The position numbers and the translations under genes are program-made. Shown piece by piece: positions 1 to 8,629 of a stretch of 54,527 nucleotides of DNA; position 1 is the stretch's first letter, and each line of letters begins with the position of its first letter. Below the pieces are notes generated by a model. It had not been told where the DNA came from and did not search any database. It saw only the letters and a program-made list of their open reading frames with translations. The DNA lies in the NCBI GenBank assembly GCA_964617625.1, contig CAZTZL010000013.1, forward strand, positions 1 through 54,527, written 5' to 3'. The stretch is from CAZTZL01 sp964617625 (GTDB taxonomy: Bacteria > Zhuqueibacterota > QNDG01 > DSAB01).

Positions 1-299
1 ATGTCTTCGCCAAAGTATTGATTGTCCGCATCCGTATTCACAATAATATCAGCTCCCAAATGAAGCGAAGCATCCATGCCGTTCAGAAATACTTCTGCCA
101 GCCCCTTGTGGTTGGTCATTTTTACGATATGGTGGACACCCTCTTCCTTGGCCACCTCTACGGTCCGGTCGGTGCTGCCGTCATCCACGATCAGAACTTC
201 GATCGTGTTAATCCCCTTTAATGTCTTGGGAAGATGCTTGAGCGTGACCGGCAGAGCATTTTCTTCATTGTAGCACGGAATTTGTATGATCAGTTTCAC
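1..299 (-). CDS. Glycosyltransferase family 2 (partial, 3' end off window)
   Basis: This is the N-terminal 99 codons of a GT-A fold family 2 glycosyltransferase; the rest lies beyond position 1. The reading opens with a GTG codon (MKLIIQIPCYNEENALP) and shows the nucleotide-binding strand and loop (IEVLIVDDGSTDRT) and then an ADIIVNTDADNQY segment with the DAD-type DxD motif that binds the metal and nucleotide-sugar. The intact motif predicts an active enzyme. It is the last visible gene of the surface-glycan cluster and starts 17 bases after the stop of the preceding GT2 gene. Family is certain; donor and acceptor are unknown. Confidence 0.85.
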   Translation of the reverse strand, partial: MKLIIQIPCYNEENALPVTLKHLPKTLKGINTIEVLIVDDGSTDRTVEVAKEEGVHHIVKMTNHKGLAEVFLNGMDASLHLGADIIVNTDADNQYFGED

Positions 300-316
300 G
301 TTTTGATACCTTATAA

Positions 317-1282
317 TTATGGGTTTAAAATCTTTTCTATGTTGTAATCCTTAATATCGCCTGCATGGGTAAAGATAATCATTTCACCCAAAAGGCCAAT
401 AGAAATCATCTGAATACCGATCACAAGAAGCAGGGCTCCCAGAATGAGAAGTGGTCTTCCCGCAATCGGACCCATCTGTAAAATACGGTAGATGAAAAGA
501 TAAATCTCGATTCCCAACCCCGCGATTACAAAAATTGTTCCCAGAAATCCCAGAAAATGGATCGGCTTTTTTGAGTATCGCATTAGAAAAATGACAGTGA
601 TGATATCCAGGATTCTCTGTATATATTTCTGCGGATATTTTGATTTTCGGAATGACCCTGACAATTGTTCGATTTTGATTTCCGTGACCCGGTATCCCTG
701 CCATCTGGCTATAATTGGGATAAAATTGTACAGATCCCCATAATAGGAAATATTTTCAAGGACCGATCTTCGCGTGACAATGATGCTGCTGTTGATATCG
801 TGCAAACGGATCTTCGTGATTCTTCCGACTATCCAGTTAAACAATCCCGATGTAAATCGATTAAGAAAACCATCTCTTCTCGGAAATCGCCAGCCAACCA
901 CAAGATCGTCACCCGTCTCGATGGCATTCAGCATATCAGGAATTTGACGGAAATTGATCCGAACCCTTCCGCTTAGATAAACAACTGTTTCCCCGCTGGA
1001 ATAATTCAATCCCGCTTCGAGATTGGACGCCTCCCCGAAAGAGGAGCGCATTTTGATAACACGAATACGGCTGTCTTTTGAAGTGATGTTCTGAAGCTGT
1101 TGATAAGTCGAGTCAGTACTGCCGTCATCGATAATCACAATTTCATACGTTTTCTTCAAACTGCTTAAAACTTCATTCATCGATTGATACAGTTCATTCG
1201 CACTTTCTGCATAATTATACAGAGAAACAATGACAGACACATTAACAGATTGAGAAGATTGTTGATTCATACTATTTTCCAT
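317..1282 (-). CDS. GtrB/DPM1-like family 2 glycosyltransferase lacking the DxD motif
   Basis: A 321-residue membrane-anchored GT2 protein with the architecture of polyprenyl-phosphate sugar transferases: a GT-A domain at about residues 14-230 and two C-terminal membrane helices (about 243-268 and 280-310). The nucleotide-binding segment EIVIIDDGSTDST is intact. Where the upstream paralogue has MDGD followed by LQNDP, this protein has LSGR followed by VRINF at about 103-111, so both aspartates of the DxD motif are replaced. It probably has altered or lost catalysis and may be a partner of the neighbouring enzyme. The start overlaps the stop of the upstream gene by 11 bases; a second ATG four codons on (1270) would remove the overlap. 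Family certain, activity doubtful. Confidence 0.85.
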   Translation of the reverse strand: MENSMNQQSSQSVNVSVIVSLYNYAESANELYQSMNEVLSSLKKTYEIVIIDDGSTDSTYQQLQNITSKDSRIRVIKMRSSFGEASNLEAGLNYSSGETVVYLSGRVRINFRQIPDMLNAIETGDDLVVGWRFPRRDGFLNRFTSGLFNWIVGRITKIRLHDINSSIIVTRRSVLENISYYGDLYNFIPIIARWQGYRVTEIKIEQLSGSFRKSKYPQKYIQRILDIITVIFLMRYSKKPIHFLGFLGTIFVIAGLGIEIYLFIYRILQMGPIAGRPLLILGALLLVIGIQMISIGLLGEMIIFTHAGDIKDYNIEKILNP

Positions 1283-2243
1283 GATGACCCCATTGAATCA
1301 AAGAAGGTGAAAGTGTACACCCTTTTCGGTTTCCCGTTCTCACAATTAAAATGGCAATCAAACCCAGAAACAGGGACTGAAATCCCATTGTCCACAACAG
1401 AAAAACGAGTGTAATCAACACATTTAAATCCAAGAGCGGAACTGTATCCGAGCCAATTTGATAAACAACCCAGGCTGTCAGGACAATGCCCAATCCGAAA
1501 AACCAGACACCGATCATTCCAAAGAAACGGAGCGGATTCTTTAAATATTTTAGAAACAGATTCAAACTGCCAAGATCCATCAGCACACGAAACGTTCTCG
1601 TCAGATTGTACTTCGATTTTCCAAACCGTCTCGGCAGATGGTTCACGGCCACTTCTGAAATTCGTGCTCCTTCGATTTTAGCCAATGCGGGAATAAACCG
1701 GTGGAGTTCTCCGTAAAGCCGAATTTTTTTTATGACCTCTTTCCGATAGGCTTTAAGTGAACAACCCGTGTCGTGTAAATTAACATCGGTTACGGAACAG
1801 ATCAACCGGTTGGCAATCCACGAGGGCACCTTTCTCGCTAAAAATTTATCCTTGCGCTGTTTTCTCCAGCCGCTGATGACGTCGTAACCCTCGTTGAGTT
1901 TTTCGATGAGACGGGGGATCTCCTTCGGATCATTCTGAAGATCGCCGTCCATGCTGATCACAATTTCTCCCCGGCTGATTTGAAAACCGGCCGCCATCGC
2001 TGCAGACTGGCCAAAGTTACTGCGGAACAAAACCGAACGTACCGACTGATCTTTTTCTGATAAATTCCTTAGCACTTCCCTTGTCCCGTCGGTACTACCG
2101 TCATCGATAAAAAGGATTTCGTATCGACGATTCAATCCATCCAGAACAGTCTTGAGATCTGCATACAAAATTGGTGTGTTCTCTCTTTCATTGTACACAG
2201 GGATGACCACTGAGACGGCAATGTTTTTCGTTTCTTGATTCAC
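1272..2243 (-). CDS. GtrB/ArnC-like polyprenyl-phosphate family 2 glycosyltransferase
   Basis: A 323-residue GT2 enzyme expected to transfer a sugar from a nucleotide donor to undecaprenyl phosphate on the inner face of the membrane. It shows YEILFIDDGSTDGT, the catalytic MDGDLQNDP with DxD at about residues 99-101, a GWRKQRKD segment, and two C-terminal membrane helices. I chose the GTG at 2243 because it forms a 4-base GTGA overlap with the stop of the upstream gene; the longer frame to 2282 opens with TTG and overlaps that gene by 43 bases. It is paralogous to the degenerate GT2 directly downstream. ArnC, GtrB and DPM1 share this layout, so the sugar is not predictable. Confidence 0.88.
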   Translation of the reverse strand: MNQETKNIAVSVVIPVYNERENTPILYADLKTVLDGLNRRYEILFIDDGSTDGTREVLRNLSEKDQSVRSVLFRSNFGQSAAMAAGFQISRGEIVISMDGDLQNDPKEIPRLIEKLNEGYDVISGWRKQRKDKFLARKVPSWIANRLICSVTDVNLHDTGCSLKAYRKEVIKKIRLYGELHRFIPALAKIEGARISEVAVNHLPRRFGKSKYNLTRTFRVLMDLGSLNLFLKYLKNPLRFFGMIGVWFFGLGIVLTAWVVYQIGSDTVPLLDLNVLITLVFLLWTMGFQSLFLGLIAILIVRTGNRKGCTLSPSLIQWGHHGK

Positions 2244-2797
2244 CTTTTCCAAACCACAATTTTCTTTCGAGTGAAGATACAAATCAGCATCAAAAGTGAA
2301 CCCATGATCGCGATTTCAATCAACAGAGTAACTCCGTTGTGCCAGCAGATTAGGCTTTTTAAAAATCCCCTGCTCTCGGAAACTCTGTATACATCCTGAA
2401 AAACAGGGACAGGTGAAATATAATAATTCTCGGTAAACGGCCAAAACAGTTTTATCCCGAATGGTGTATTCTGATCTGCCGTAAAATAATCCAGAACAAG
2501 ATGTGATAGAACCGCTCCGAATGCGATTAAACCTATTCGGAACGGATGAAGCCGATGAAATAACCGGCTTCCCAGTACTGTCAGCACACCAACGCCGGCA
2601 CAAAAGGTCAGGCTGTGCGTCCACATGTGATGGTACAAATTAGGGTTCCCTTCTACAAACCCAAACAGAAAATCCACATCAGGAAGGTTGGCGCACAACA
2701 AAATAAAAAAAAAGAACCAGTAAGAATGAATCCCTTTTACTGAACCTGCTCGATAAATGGCTGTCCCTGCCAAAACATGTCCAATCGGCGTGCACAT
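2240..2797 (-). CDS. DUF457/YdjM-like membrane-bound metal-dependent hydrolase
   Basis: A 185-residue integral membrane protein. The N-terminal MCTPIGHVLAG, the CANLPDVDFL segment, HHMWTHSL and HLVLDYF form the histidine/aspartate set of the DUF457 family, usually annotated as inner-membrane metal-dependent hydrolases. Four or so hydrophobic segments are visible, with the conserved polar residues at their ends. It starts four bases after the stop of the asparagine-synthetase-like gene and overlaps the next GT2 start, so it is translated with the surface-glycan genes. The natural substrate of the family is not established; a role on lipid-linked intermediates here is only a guess from context. 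Confidence 0.75.
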   Translation of the reverse strand: MCTPIGHVLAGTAIYRAGSVKGIHSYWFFFFILLCANLPDVDFLFGFVEGNPNLYHHMWTHSLTFCAGVGVLTVLGSRLFHRLHPFRIGLIAFGAVLSHLVLDYFTADQNTPFGIKLFWPFTENYYISPVPVFQDVYRVSESRGFLKSLICWHNGVTLLIEIAIMGSLLMLICIFTRKKIVVWKR

Positions 2798-2801
2798 CAG
2801 A

Positions 2802-4667
2802 CTATACCGAACGGAGATGTTTTTCCATCCAAAGCTCCAAAACCATCAGCGCCCACAAGCGGTGTGAATGGTTTCTCCGGCTGCTCAGATGTTCCTCGAT
2901 CATGCAGCGGACTCGATCCGGCCGGAAATACCCTCTGTTTTTAATCCGTGATTCCGATAGCACATCCAGCATAAACTCTTTGACTTTTGGATGGTTTCTC
3001 ATCCAGTTTTTCAGCGGAATGCTGTGTCCAAGCTTGTCCTTACGGTGAGCAACTGCATACGGAAGGAGCGGATCTACAGCAATTCTTTCTATATATTTTG
3101 TATCCCCGAATCCCTTGATTTTTAAATCCGGGGGAATTTTCGCACATAATGAAACAACATTCGGGTCCAGCATGGGGAATTTGGGTCTCATTCCGAAATG
3201 ACGAACCAGATCCATCCGCCGTAAATAAAATTGAACAACGGTCTGGTAGTCACTACAGAGAGACCGGCTTAATAAATCGGAATGTGAACATTCCTGGTTG
3301 ATCCCGATCACATCTTCAAAAGGAGAACCTGTTAATTCAGAAAATCCGAATCCTGGATTTGATAGTTTCTCCATATCGGATGAAGTATAATAAGCCCGCC
3401 AGCGATGTGTGCCCAGCTCTTCTGGATAGAAATAACTTTCGGAAAAACGCTTGACTTTAACTTTCCAGTTTTTCTTCTTTTCGGAATCGGACAATCGCCT
3501 CCCCCAGAAAAAGAGAAGCGGCTTGACCGGCCAGGGAATCCAGCGAAACAGTCGCGCTGTTTTATCCGCCACATAAACCGGATGCCCGGCGAAAAGTTCA
3601 TCGCCGCCGTCACCGGTGAAAAGATCCTGTGCCGTTCCGCCTGCAGACTGGGCCAGAAGATAAGTCCCGATGTTAATGCCGACATCACAAAAAGGTTCAT
3701 CCATCAAAGAGACCATTTCTTCAATTTTAAAAACATCTTCCGGTCCGTAGTCGATGAGCCGATGTTCGGTATTAAATTCGTCTGCAACCATCTGTGCATA
3801 ATTCGACTCGTCGAAGGATTCCCCCTTACACCGGAAAGAAAATGTTGCAATTGTATCGGAACGCTGCTTTCTCAATAGGGAAACGATACTCGAAGAATCC
3901 AGTCCGCCGCTTAAAAATGCACCTGTTTTTTTGGAATGCCTCAATCGTATTTTAACAGCCGTCTGAAGATGCTCCCTTATCTTTTCACCAATCTCTGTTT
4001 CGGATACATTCAATTTCTCATTAAAATTTAGATGCCAGTAATTTTCAATTCGGCTTTTCTCTCTTTTCCATGACAAAATATGCGCGGGACGGATTCTCCG
4101 GATTTCTCTGTAAAATGTTTGTTCTCCGGGATTGTAACAAAAAGTGAGATATTTCAGAACTGCGGACCGCTCGATCACTGGATTGTCAACAAGGCCGGTT
4201 AAAAGATCGATTTTTGATCCAAAGAAGAGACCATCCTGGGTTTGATAAATAAACAGTTGTTCGATACCGAACTGATCCCGGGCCAGGAGAACACTTTTAA
4301 GCGCGTCGTCCCAGATGAGTAAAACAAATGCGCCATTGAGCTGTTTAAAAAAACCAGCGCCCTTTTTCTTATATTCCTGAAACAAGGACTGCGCAAATTT
4401 TTCTTCACCAAGAAGGTTTCCAAGTCCCGGATAATCGTAAATCTCCCCGAACCAGAATATTCCTGATCCCTTGTCCGGCGATATCCAGAAAGAATTAGTT
4501 GGGCTTGATCCTGTCTTATCCAGATAATAAAGGGCGATATACTCCGTTTCCAGAAAATGCATCTTCTGAAAATCACCCAATAAAATATCCGGGATCTTCT
4601 CTTTCAACTTTATTTTTTGTAATGGGCCAACTGCCCCCAGTAAAATTCTGGAATAATTATTTATCAT
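2802..4667 (-). CDS. Asparagine-synthetase-like protein without the glutaminase cysteine
   Basis: A 621-residue homologue of glutamine-hydrolysing asparagine synthetase. The N-terminal half (about 30-205) keeps the Ntn-hydrolase amidotransferase outline (LNGAFVLLIWDD, LLARDQFGIEQLF) but starts MINNYSRILLG instead of MCG, so the catalytic cysteine-2 is absent. The synthetase half is intact: the pyrophosphate-binding loop SGGLDSSS at 253-260, DLFTGDGGDELFAGH, and a C-terminal GHSIPLKNW segment. It probably adenylates a carboxylate and uses free ammonia or another nucleophile, or works with another glutaminase. The complete AsnB homologue lies about 13 kb upstream in the same cluster. The function could be amidation of a uronic-acid glycan, by analogy with AsnB proteins in other polysaccharide loci. 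Confidence 0.85.
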   Translation of the reverse strand: MINNYSRILLGAVGPLQKIKLKEKIPDILLGDFQKMHFLETEYIALYYLDKTGSSPTNSFWISPDKGSGIFWFGEIYDYPGLGNLLGEEKFAQSLFQEYKKKGAGFFKQLNGAFVLLIWDDALKSVLLARDQFGIEQLFIYQTQDGLFFGSKIDLLTGLVDNPVIERSAVLKYLTFCYNPGEQTFYREIRRIRPAHILSWKREKSRIENYWHLNFNEKLNVSETEIGEKIREHLQTAVKIRLRHSKKTGAFLSGGLDSSSIVSLLRKQRSDTIATFSFRCKGESFDESNYAQMVADEFNTEHRLIDYGPEDVFKIEEMVSLMDEPFCDVGINIGTYLLAQSAGGTAQDLFTGDGGDELFAGHPVYVADKTARLFRWIPWPVKPLLFFWGRRLSDSEKKKNWKVKVKRFSESYFYPEELGTHRWRAYYTSSDMEKLSNPGFGFSELTGSPFEDVIGINQECSHSDLLSRSLCSDYQTVVQFYLRRMDLVRHFGMRPKFPMLDPNVVSLCAKIPPDLKIKGFGDTKYIERIAVDPLLPYAVAHRKDKLGHSIPLKNWMRNHPKVKEFMLDVLSESRIKNRGYFRPDRVRCMIEEHLSSRRNHSHRLWALMVLELWMEKHLRSV

Positions 4668-4679
4668 GTGTTTTCGTTT

Positions 4680-7454
4680 CTACTTCGTTTTAATCATTCG
4701 TATTGTATGCGTGTATGATCCGGAAATGAGACGGCAGAAATAAACACCGCTGGGAACATCTCTCTTGTTATCGTTTTTACCATCCCAAACTATGGTGTGG
4801 CTCCCTTCTGCCTGAAATACATCTAATAATGTTCGAATTTGTCTTCCCTGAATATCATAGATTTTTAAAGAAATATTTCCAGGTTTTTTAAGTGTGTACT
4901 GAATTTGGGTATTGGGATTGAACGGATTGGGATAATTCTCATCCAGCCGGTATTCCAAAACTGTTTTGGTTGAGGGCCGTTTTACATCCGTACTGATAAT
5001 AATGGTTCCCATTTCCATGGCAATCTCGTTGATCAGGAATTTCTCGCACTGAATTTCAGTTTCATTTATTTCCGAATCGTTGACCTTCATAATGATATAG
5101 ATTAGTTCACCTGGCAGCAAAACGGCCTGTGTGCCGTACAATGCGATTTTAACCAATCCGTACGAAGATTCATTATAAACAAGATTGAAATTCTCAAATT
5201 TTTCCGCTGGAACAATATCTTGTATTTGCAGTTTTTGAGGATCATATCTCAGCCAAATATCTGCCGCAAAAAGATCGATTGCTTGTTCCACAACAATCGG
5301 TATAACCAATTCCTCTGCTACGGCCGTAAGGGGAATCGACCGGGAGGGCACTTCAATATTTCCTGTTTTGGAGAGCATCCCGTTCGGGCTCCAGTTGCCG
5401 CTGACATCGCCAAGGATAAAAGCAGTAAAGTCTTGTTCATAATAATCCGTTACCATAACGGGATATTGACGACTCGAAGGCGTAAATCGCCACTGTCCGG
5501 CATGATTATTTTGAGATGAATTCAACCCGACTGCATATCGCGCAATAAGGGCCGCATCAAAAAGTTCCACCTTGCTGTTTTGATCCACATCCGCTGCATA
5601 AATCTGATCGGAACCAAGTGTATCCGAACCCACAGAATAGGATGCAGACAAATATGCATCCCAGGCAGTAACGGCATTGTTTCCAATATCCTCTCCAGAA
5701 TTTTTCTTCGGAGTGATAGTAATTTTAACTCCCCCCGGCACGTTGGACAAATCGTACAATCCGAATGAGTCGGTTGCCACACTGTCAGAAGCATCGCCGC
5801 TCATAACCATTCTGACATCGGGCACTTTTTCTGTTTGCATGTAATAAACAACTTCTCCGGAAATAATAAATGGCCGAAAATATTGAGAACCGTTAAATTC
5901 TCCGACAGCGATTAATGTATCCACCGGAATGTTGTAGATCCTCTGCGTATTTCCTCCCGGCCAGAAAATCACAAGACTATCCACTTTTTCATATTGGCCC
6001 AACCCAAATTCCACTTCAAGACTATTCATTGAAAAACTTGTTCCTCCTAATACCTGCCGCATCTGCAATTTATTTTCCGTATAGGAATAAACCCTGGCGC
6101 CTATTGCACTTCGATTACTTTTCCCTGATTGTGGCATCCCGCCAATTAATTTGATGTGGAGCCAGTGATTTGATCCTCCTGCATTTCGATAGAGTGTCGC
6201 GTTAAAAAGAGGAGAAGTGTTAAATCCATTCCGGCACAAATAGAGATCCAAATAACCATCATGATCATAATCTGCAGCAGGTGCACACCAGTAATTTTGA
6301 TTATTCCTGAGATTCACTGCGGCCGCAATATTAGTAAATGTTCCATTTCCGTTGTTATAAAAAAACCGGTTCCCATTGGCTTTAGGATCGACAACATATA
6401 AATCGATATATCCGTCATTATCGAAATCACCAATGGTCAACCCTCCTCCGTACTCCTCTCCAGGCGGGACATAGGCAATTCCGGACATCGAGGTTACATT
6501 TACAAATGTCCCGTTTCCATTATTTTTATATAACCGGCAAATCGAATTTTTTTTATAGTATTGAGAGCCGCGTATAAATAGATCCAGCCACCCGTCATTA
6601 TTATAATCAAAGAAAACAGCTCCCTGATTCAAGTCATCCGATGGCAAGCCGCTCGCACTTGTCGCATTGGTAAACGTACCATCGCCGTCGTTCCTATAAA
6701 ATATGGAATTACCAGATGTGCGTGGGAAATAAATATCCAAATCATTGTCATTGTCCACATCGCCTATGGCAAAACCCCACAAATCATCACCATCCGTGGT
6801 TACCGTAAGATTAACTTGCCGGGTTACGAAAGAAAATGAGAGCCCCCCATTGTTTCTCAACAAATCGAGAAGCGGCGTCGTTTCAACCAAAAGATCAAGC
6901 CATCCGTCATTATCATAATCAAAAGAAATCAGGGAACGGCCCTGTCTGTTATGAGCCACTCCTACATCGGACCAGGTTGTAATATCCGTAAATGTATTAT
7001 TACCATTGTTACGATAAAGCTGAGTCAGACCCGTAGCTGTTTTTGGCAAATAATAATAACCCATACCGACACACATATCCACATCACCATCGTTATCATA
7101 ATCACCGGCTGTGAATCCCTGTGCACTGGTATTATAACCGGCTGTCCCTGCCAGATTCGTATAGTATTCAAAGGCTCCATTCGAAGAGTTTTCCCCTCGG
7201 TTTTTAAAAAGTGCATGATCTTTATAAAAATCGGGAATCACGCTGAAATTGTGCACGACAAAAATATCGGCCCAGCCGTCACCATTATAATCAAAAAAAC
7301 CCCCGCCGTGCGAGTTCAAAGAAGCTTCACAACCTTCAGTTGCTCCGACATCATTAAAATAAAGTGATGAAGGCTGAGCAAATACAATATTTTTGAATAT
7401 GAGAAACATACCCAGTACAATGTATTTGATTAATCTGCAATTTTTTGTTATCAT
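4680..7454 (-). CDS. Secreted FG-GAP/ASPIC protein with dockerin-like, cohesin-like and C-terminal sorting domains
   Basis: A 924-residue exported protein. The start at 7454 is preceded by GGAGG five bases upstream; the open frame reaches back to a TTG at 7487. A signal peptide of about 27 residues ends in VFAQ. Seven VCBS/FG-GAP repeats with Asp-rich DxDxDGxxD calcium loops follow, then an ASPIC/UnbV domain (NHWLHIKLIGG, SAIGARV, FWPGGNTQ). Next come a carboxypeptidase-like fold, a dockerin-like stretch (ADVDQNSKVELFDAALIARY), and a cohesin-like beta domain (FAADIWLRYDPQKL). It ends with NYPNPFNPNTQIQY and PSGVYFCRLISG, a type A/FlgD-like C-terminal domain typical of type IX secretion cargo. 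Its position in the glycan cluster suggests a surface-anchored calcium-binding adhesin or glycan-binding protein. Confidence 0.88.
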   Translation of the reverse strand: MITKNCRLIKYIVLGMFLIFKNIVFAQPSSLYFNDVGATEGCEASLNSHGGGFFDYNGDGWADIFVVHNFSVIPDFYKDHALFKNRGENSSNGAFEYYTNLAGTAGYNTSAQGFTAGDYDNDGDVDMCVGMGYYYLPKTATGLTQLYRNNGNNTFTDITTWSDVGVAHNRQGRSLISFDYDNDGWLDLLVETTPLLDLLRNNGGLSFSFVTRQVNLTVTTDGDDLWGFAIGDVDNDNDLDIYFPRTSGNSIFYRNDGDGTFTNATSASGLPSDDLNQGAVFFDYNNDGWLDLFIRGSQYYKKNSICRLYKNNGNGTFVNVTSMSGIAYVPPGEEYGGGLTIGDFDNDGYIDLYVVDPKANGNRFFYNNGNGTFTNIAAAVNLRNNQNYWCAPAADYDHDGYLDLYLCRNGFNTSPLFNATLYRNAGGSNHWLHIKLIGGMPQSGKSNRSAIGARVYSYTENKLQMRQVLGGTSFSMNSLEVEFGLGQYEKVDSLVIFWPGGNTQRIYNIPVDTLIAVGEFNGSQYFRPFIISGEVVYYMQTEKVPDVRMVMSGDASDSVATDSFGLYDLSNVPGGVKITITPKKNSGEDIGNNAVTAWDAYLSASYSVGSDTLGSDQIYAADVDQNSKVELFDAALIARYAVGLNSSQNNHAGQWRFTPSSRQYPVMVTDYYEQDFTAFILGDVSGNWSPNGMLSKTGNIEVPSRSIPLTAVAEELVIPIVVEQAIDLFAADIWLRYDPQKLQIQDIVPAEKFENFNLVYNESSYGLVKIALYGTQAVLLPGELIYIIMKVNDSEINETEIQCEKFLINEIAMEMGTIIISTDVKRPSTKTVLEYRLDENYPNPFNPNTQIQYTLKKPGNISLKIYDIQGRQIRTLLDVFQAEGSHTIVWDGKNDNKRDVPSGVYFCRLISGSYTHTIRMIKTK
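6240..7295 (-). repeat. Seven FG-GAP/VCBS coding repeats
   Basis: Within the secreted protein the coding sequence contains seven imperfect repeats, each encoding a motif such as FFDYNGDGWADIFV, AGDYDNDGDVDMCV, SFDYDNDGWLDLLV, IGDVDNDNDLDIYF, FFDYNNDGWLDLFI, IGDFDNDGYIDLYV and AADYDHDGYLDLYL. Spacing between motifs is about 45 to 70 codons, as expected for blades of a beta-propeller. Seven repeats fit a closed seven-bladed propeller. Confidence 0.8.
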
Positions 7455-7483
7455 CAATCCCTCCATACAGTTTAACCTGAGGA

Positions 7484-8626
7484 TCAATGCTTAAAAGCAA
7501 AATAAAACCACTTTAAAAACCTGCTGTCATAAAGAGAACGCCGGATGCTTTCACAACCAAGAAACCATTGTGTTTTATTGGGTGAACTGACAATTTGCAT
7601 TCGATAAATATCACGGCTGCTTTGTGTCCATTGTGATTTATAAGTTTCAGCACCGTTCAGAAAATCATACTCTCTGTTTCCTGCTTGCAGGGCCCTCTCT
7701 ACTGCAAAATAATGGCACAGATGTCCCACACTGTATTTTCTATAAGCAAGATCAATGCCACTTTGATAAAAGTAAGCTTTTTGTTTCCAATTAAAATTGA
7801 ATAGGCAAGCCACTGTCTGATGATTCAATAAAAGGACATGAAACCGAAGTATATCCATTTCCAAAAATCGACAGGCGATTGCCCGAAACAGTTCCACTGT
7901 TTGTTCGTTCCGGAAAACACCTTTCTGCAGTTTGTCTTTAGAACGCATTCTGTTCAACCTGATAAAATCCGTAAAATAGAGTTCCAATTCCTTTTTATCA
8001 TGAAGTGTCTTAAATTCGTACGAGAAATCCTTGCCCAACTTCCGAATCTTCCTCTTTAGATATTTTGAAAATCCCAAATCATATAAATTATCAAAAACGG
8101 TTTCTGGCGAACTCAAAGTTAAATAGGGTGAAACGGACACCTTCCGAATTTTCACATCATTTCTATTATCGATTAATTTATTATAAAACCAATCCAAATT
8201 CTCTCGTTTCCAAAACAAATGATTCATGTCCATCAAATCAAAAAACGGTTTCTGTTTTGTAATCCAATCCGCAAGAACCTGCAGTGTGCCAGTTTCATGG
8301 TTCGGATCAACAATCCCGCTTTCAAAGTCCGTAAATTGATTTCCGATAAATTCAAAGACTTTTATTCCCAAACCAAAAATACGGTAGTTTTTTATGCAAA
8401 AAGGGAAAATCCCGCACAATATTTTGTCATTTTCAGCCTGATAATGCACAAGTACAATATTCAATTGATCCTTTGCAGCTTTCGTATGGGTCCATATAGT
8501 ATGTTTCCAATCCCACAACTGAAACAGAGTAGCTTTAGGATCCTTTTTTATCAGATCGTCCCATTCTTTTTTAATCTGATGAAATCGAAGTTCGTCTTGA
8601 ATAATGTCAATGTGATATGTGTTCAT
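7484..8626 (-). CDS. BioF2/FemAB-like GNAT-fold acyltransferase
   Basis: A 380-residue cytosolic protein resembling the BioF2-like/CelD group of GNAT acetyltransferases found in polysaccharide clusters. Visible family features are an N-terminal TLFQLWDWKHTIW segment, a central RKIRKLGKDFSYEF, a FRLNRMRSKDKL basic stretch, and the C-terminal core with VACLFNFNWKQKAYFYQSG followed by the helix YRKYSVGHLCHYFAVE and YDFLNGAETYKSQW. It likely transfers an acyl or aminoacyl group to a sugar. Three bases separate it from the PIG-L gene upstream, which could supply the free amine it would acylate. The substrate is inferred from context only. Confidence 0.78.
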   Translation of the reverse strand: MNTYHIDIIQDELRFHQIKKEWDDLIKKDPKATLFQLWDWKHTIWTHTKAAKDQLNIVLVHYQAENDKILCGIFPFCIKNYRIFGLGIKVFEFIGNQFTDFESGIVDPNHETGTLQVLADWITKQKPFFDLMDMNHLFWKRENLDWFYNKLIDNRNDVKIRKVSVSPYLTLSSPETVFDNLYDLGFSKYLKRKIRKLGKDFSYEFKTLHDKKELELYFTDFIRLNRMRSKDKLQKGVFRNEQTVELFRAIACRFLEMDILRFHVLLLNHQTVACLFNFNWKQKAYFYQSGIDLAYRKYSVGHLCHYFAVERALQAGNREYDFLNGAETYKSQWTQSSRDIYRMQIVSSPNKTQWFLGCESIRRSLYDSRFLKWFYFAFKH

Positions 8627-8629
8627 AAT

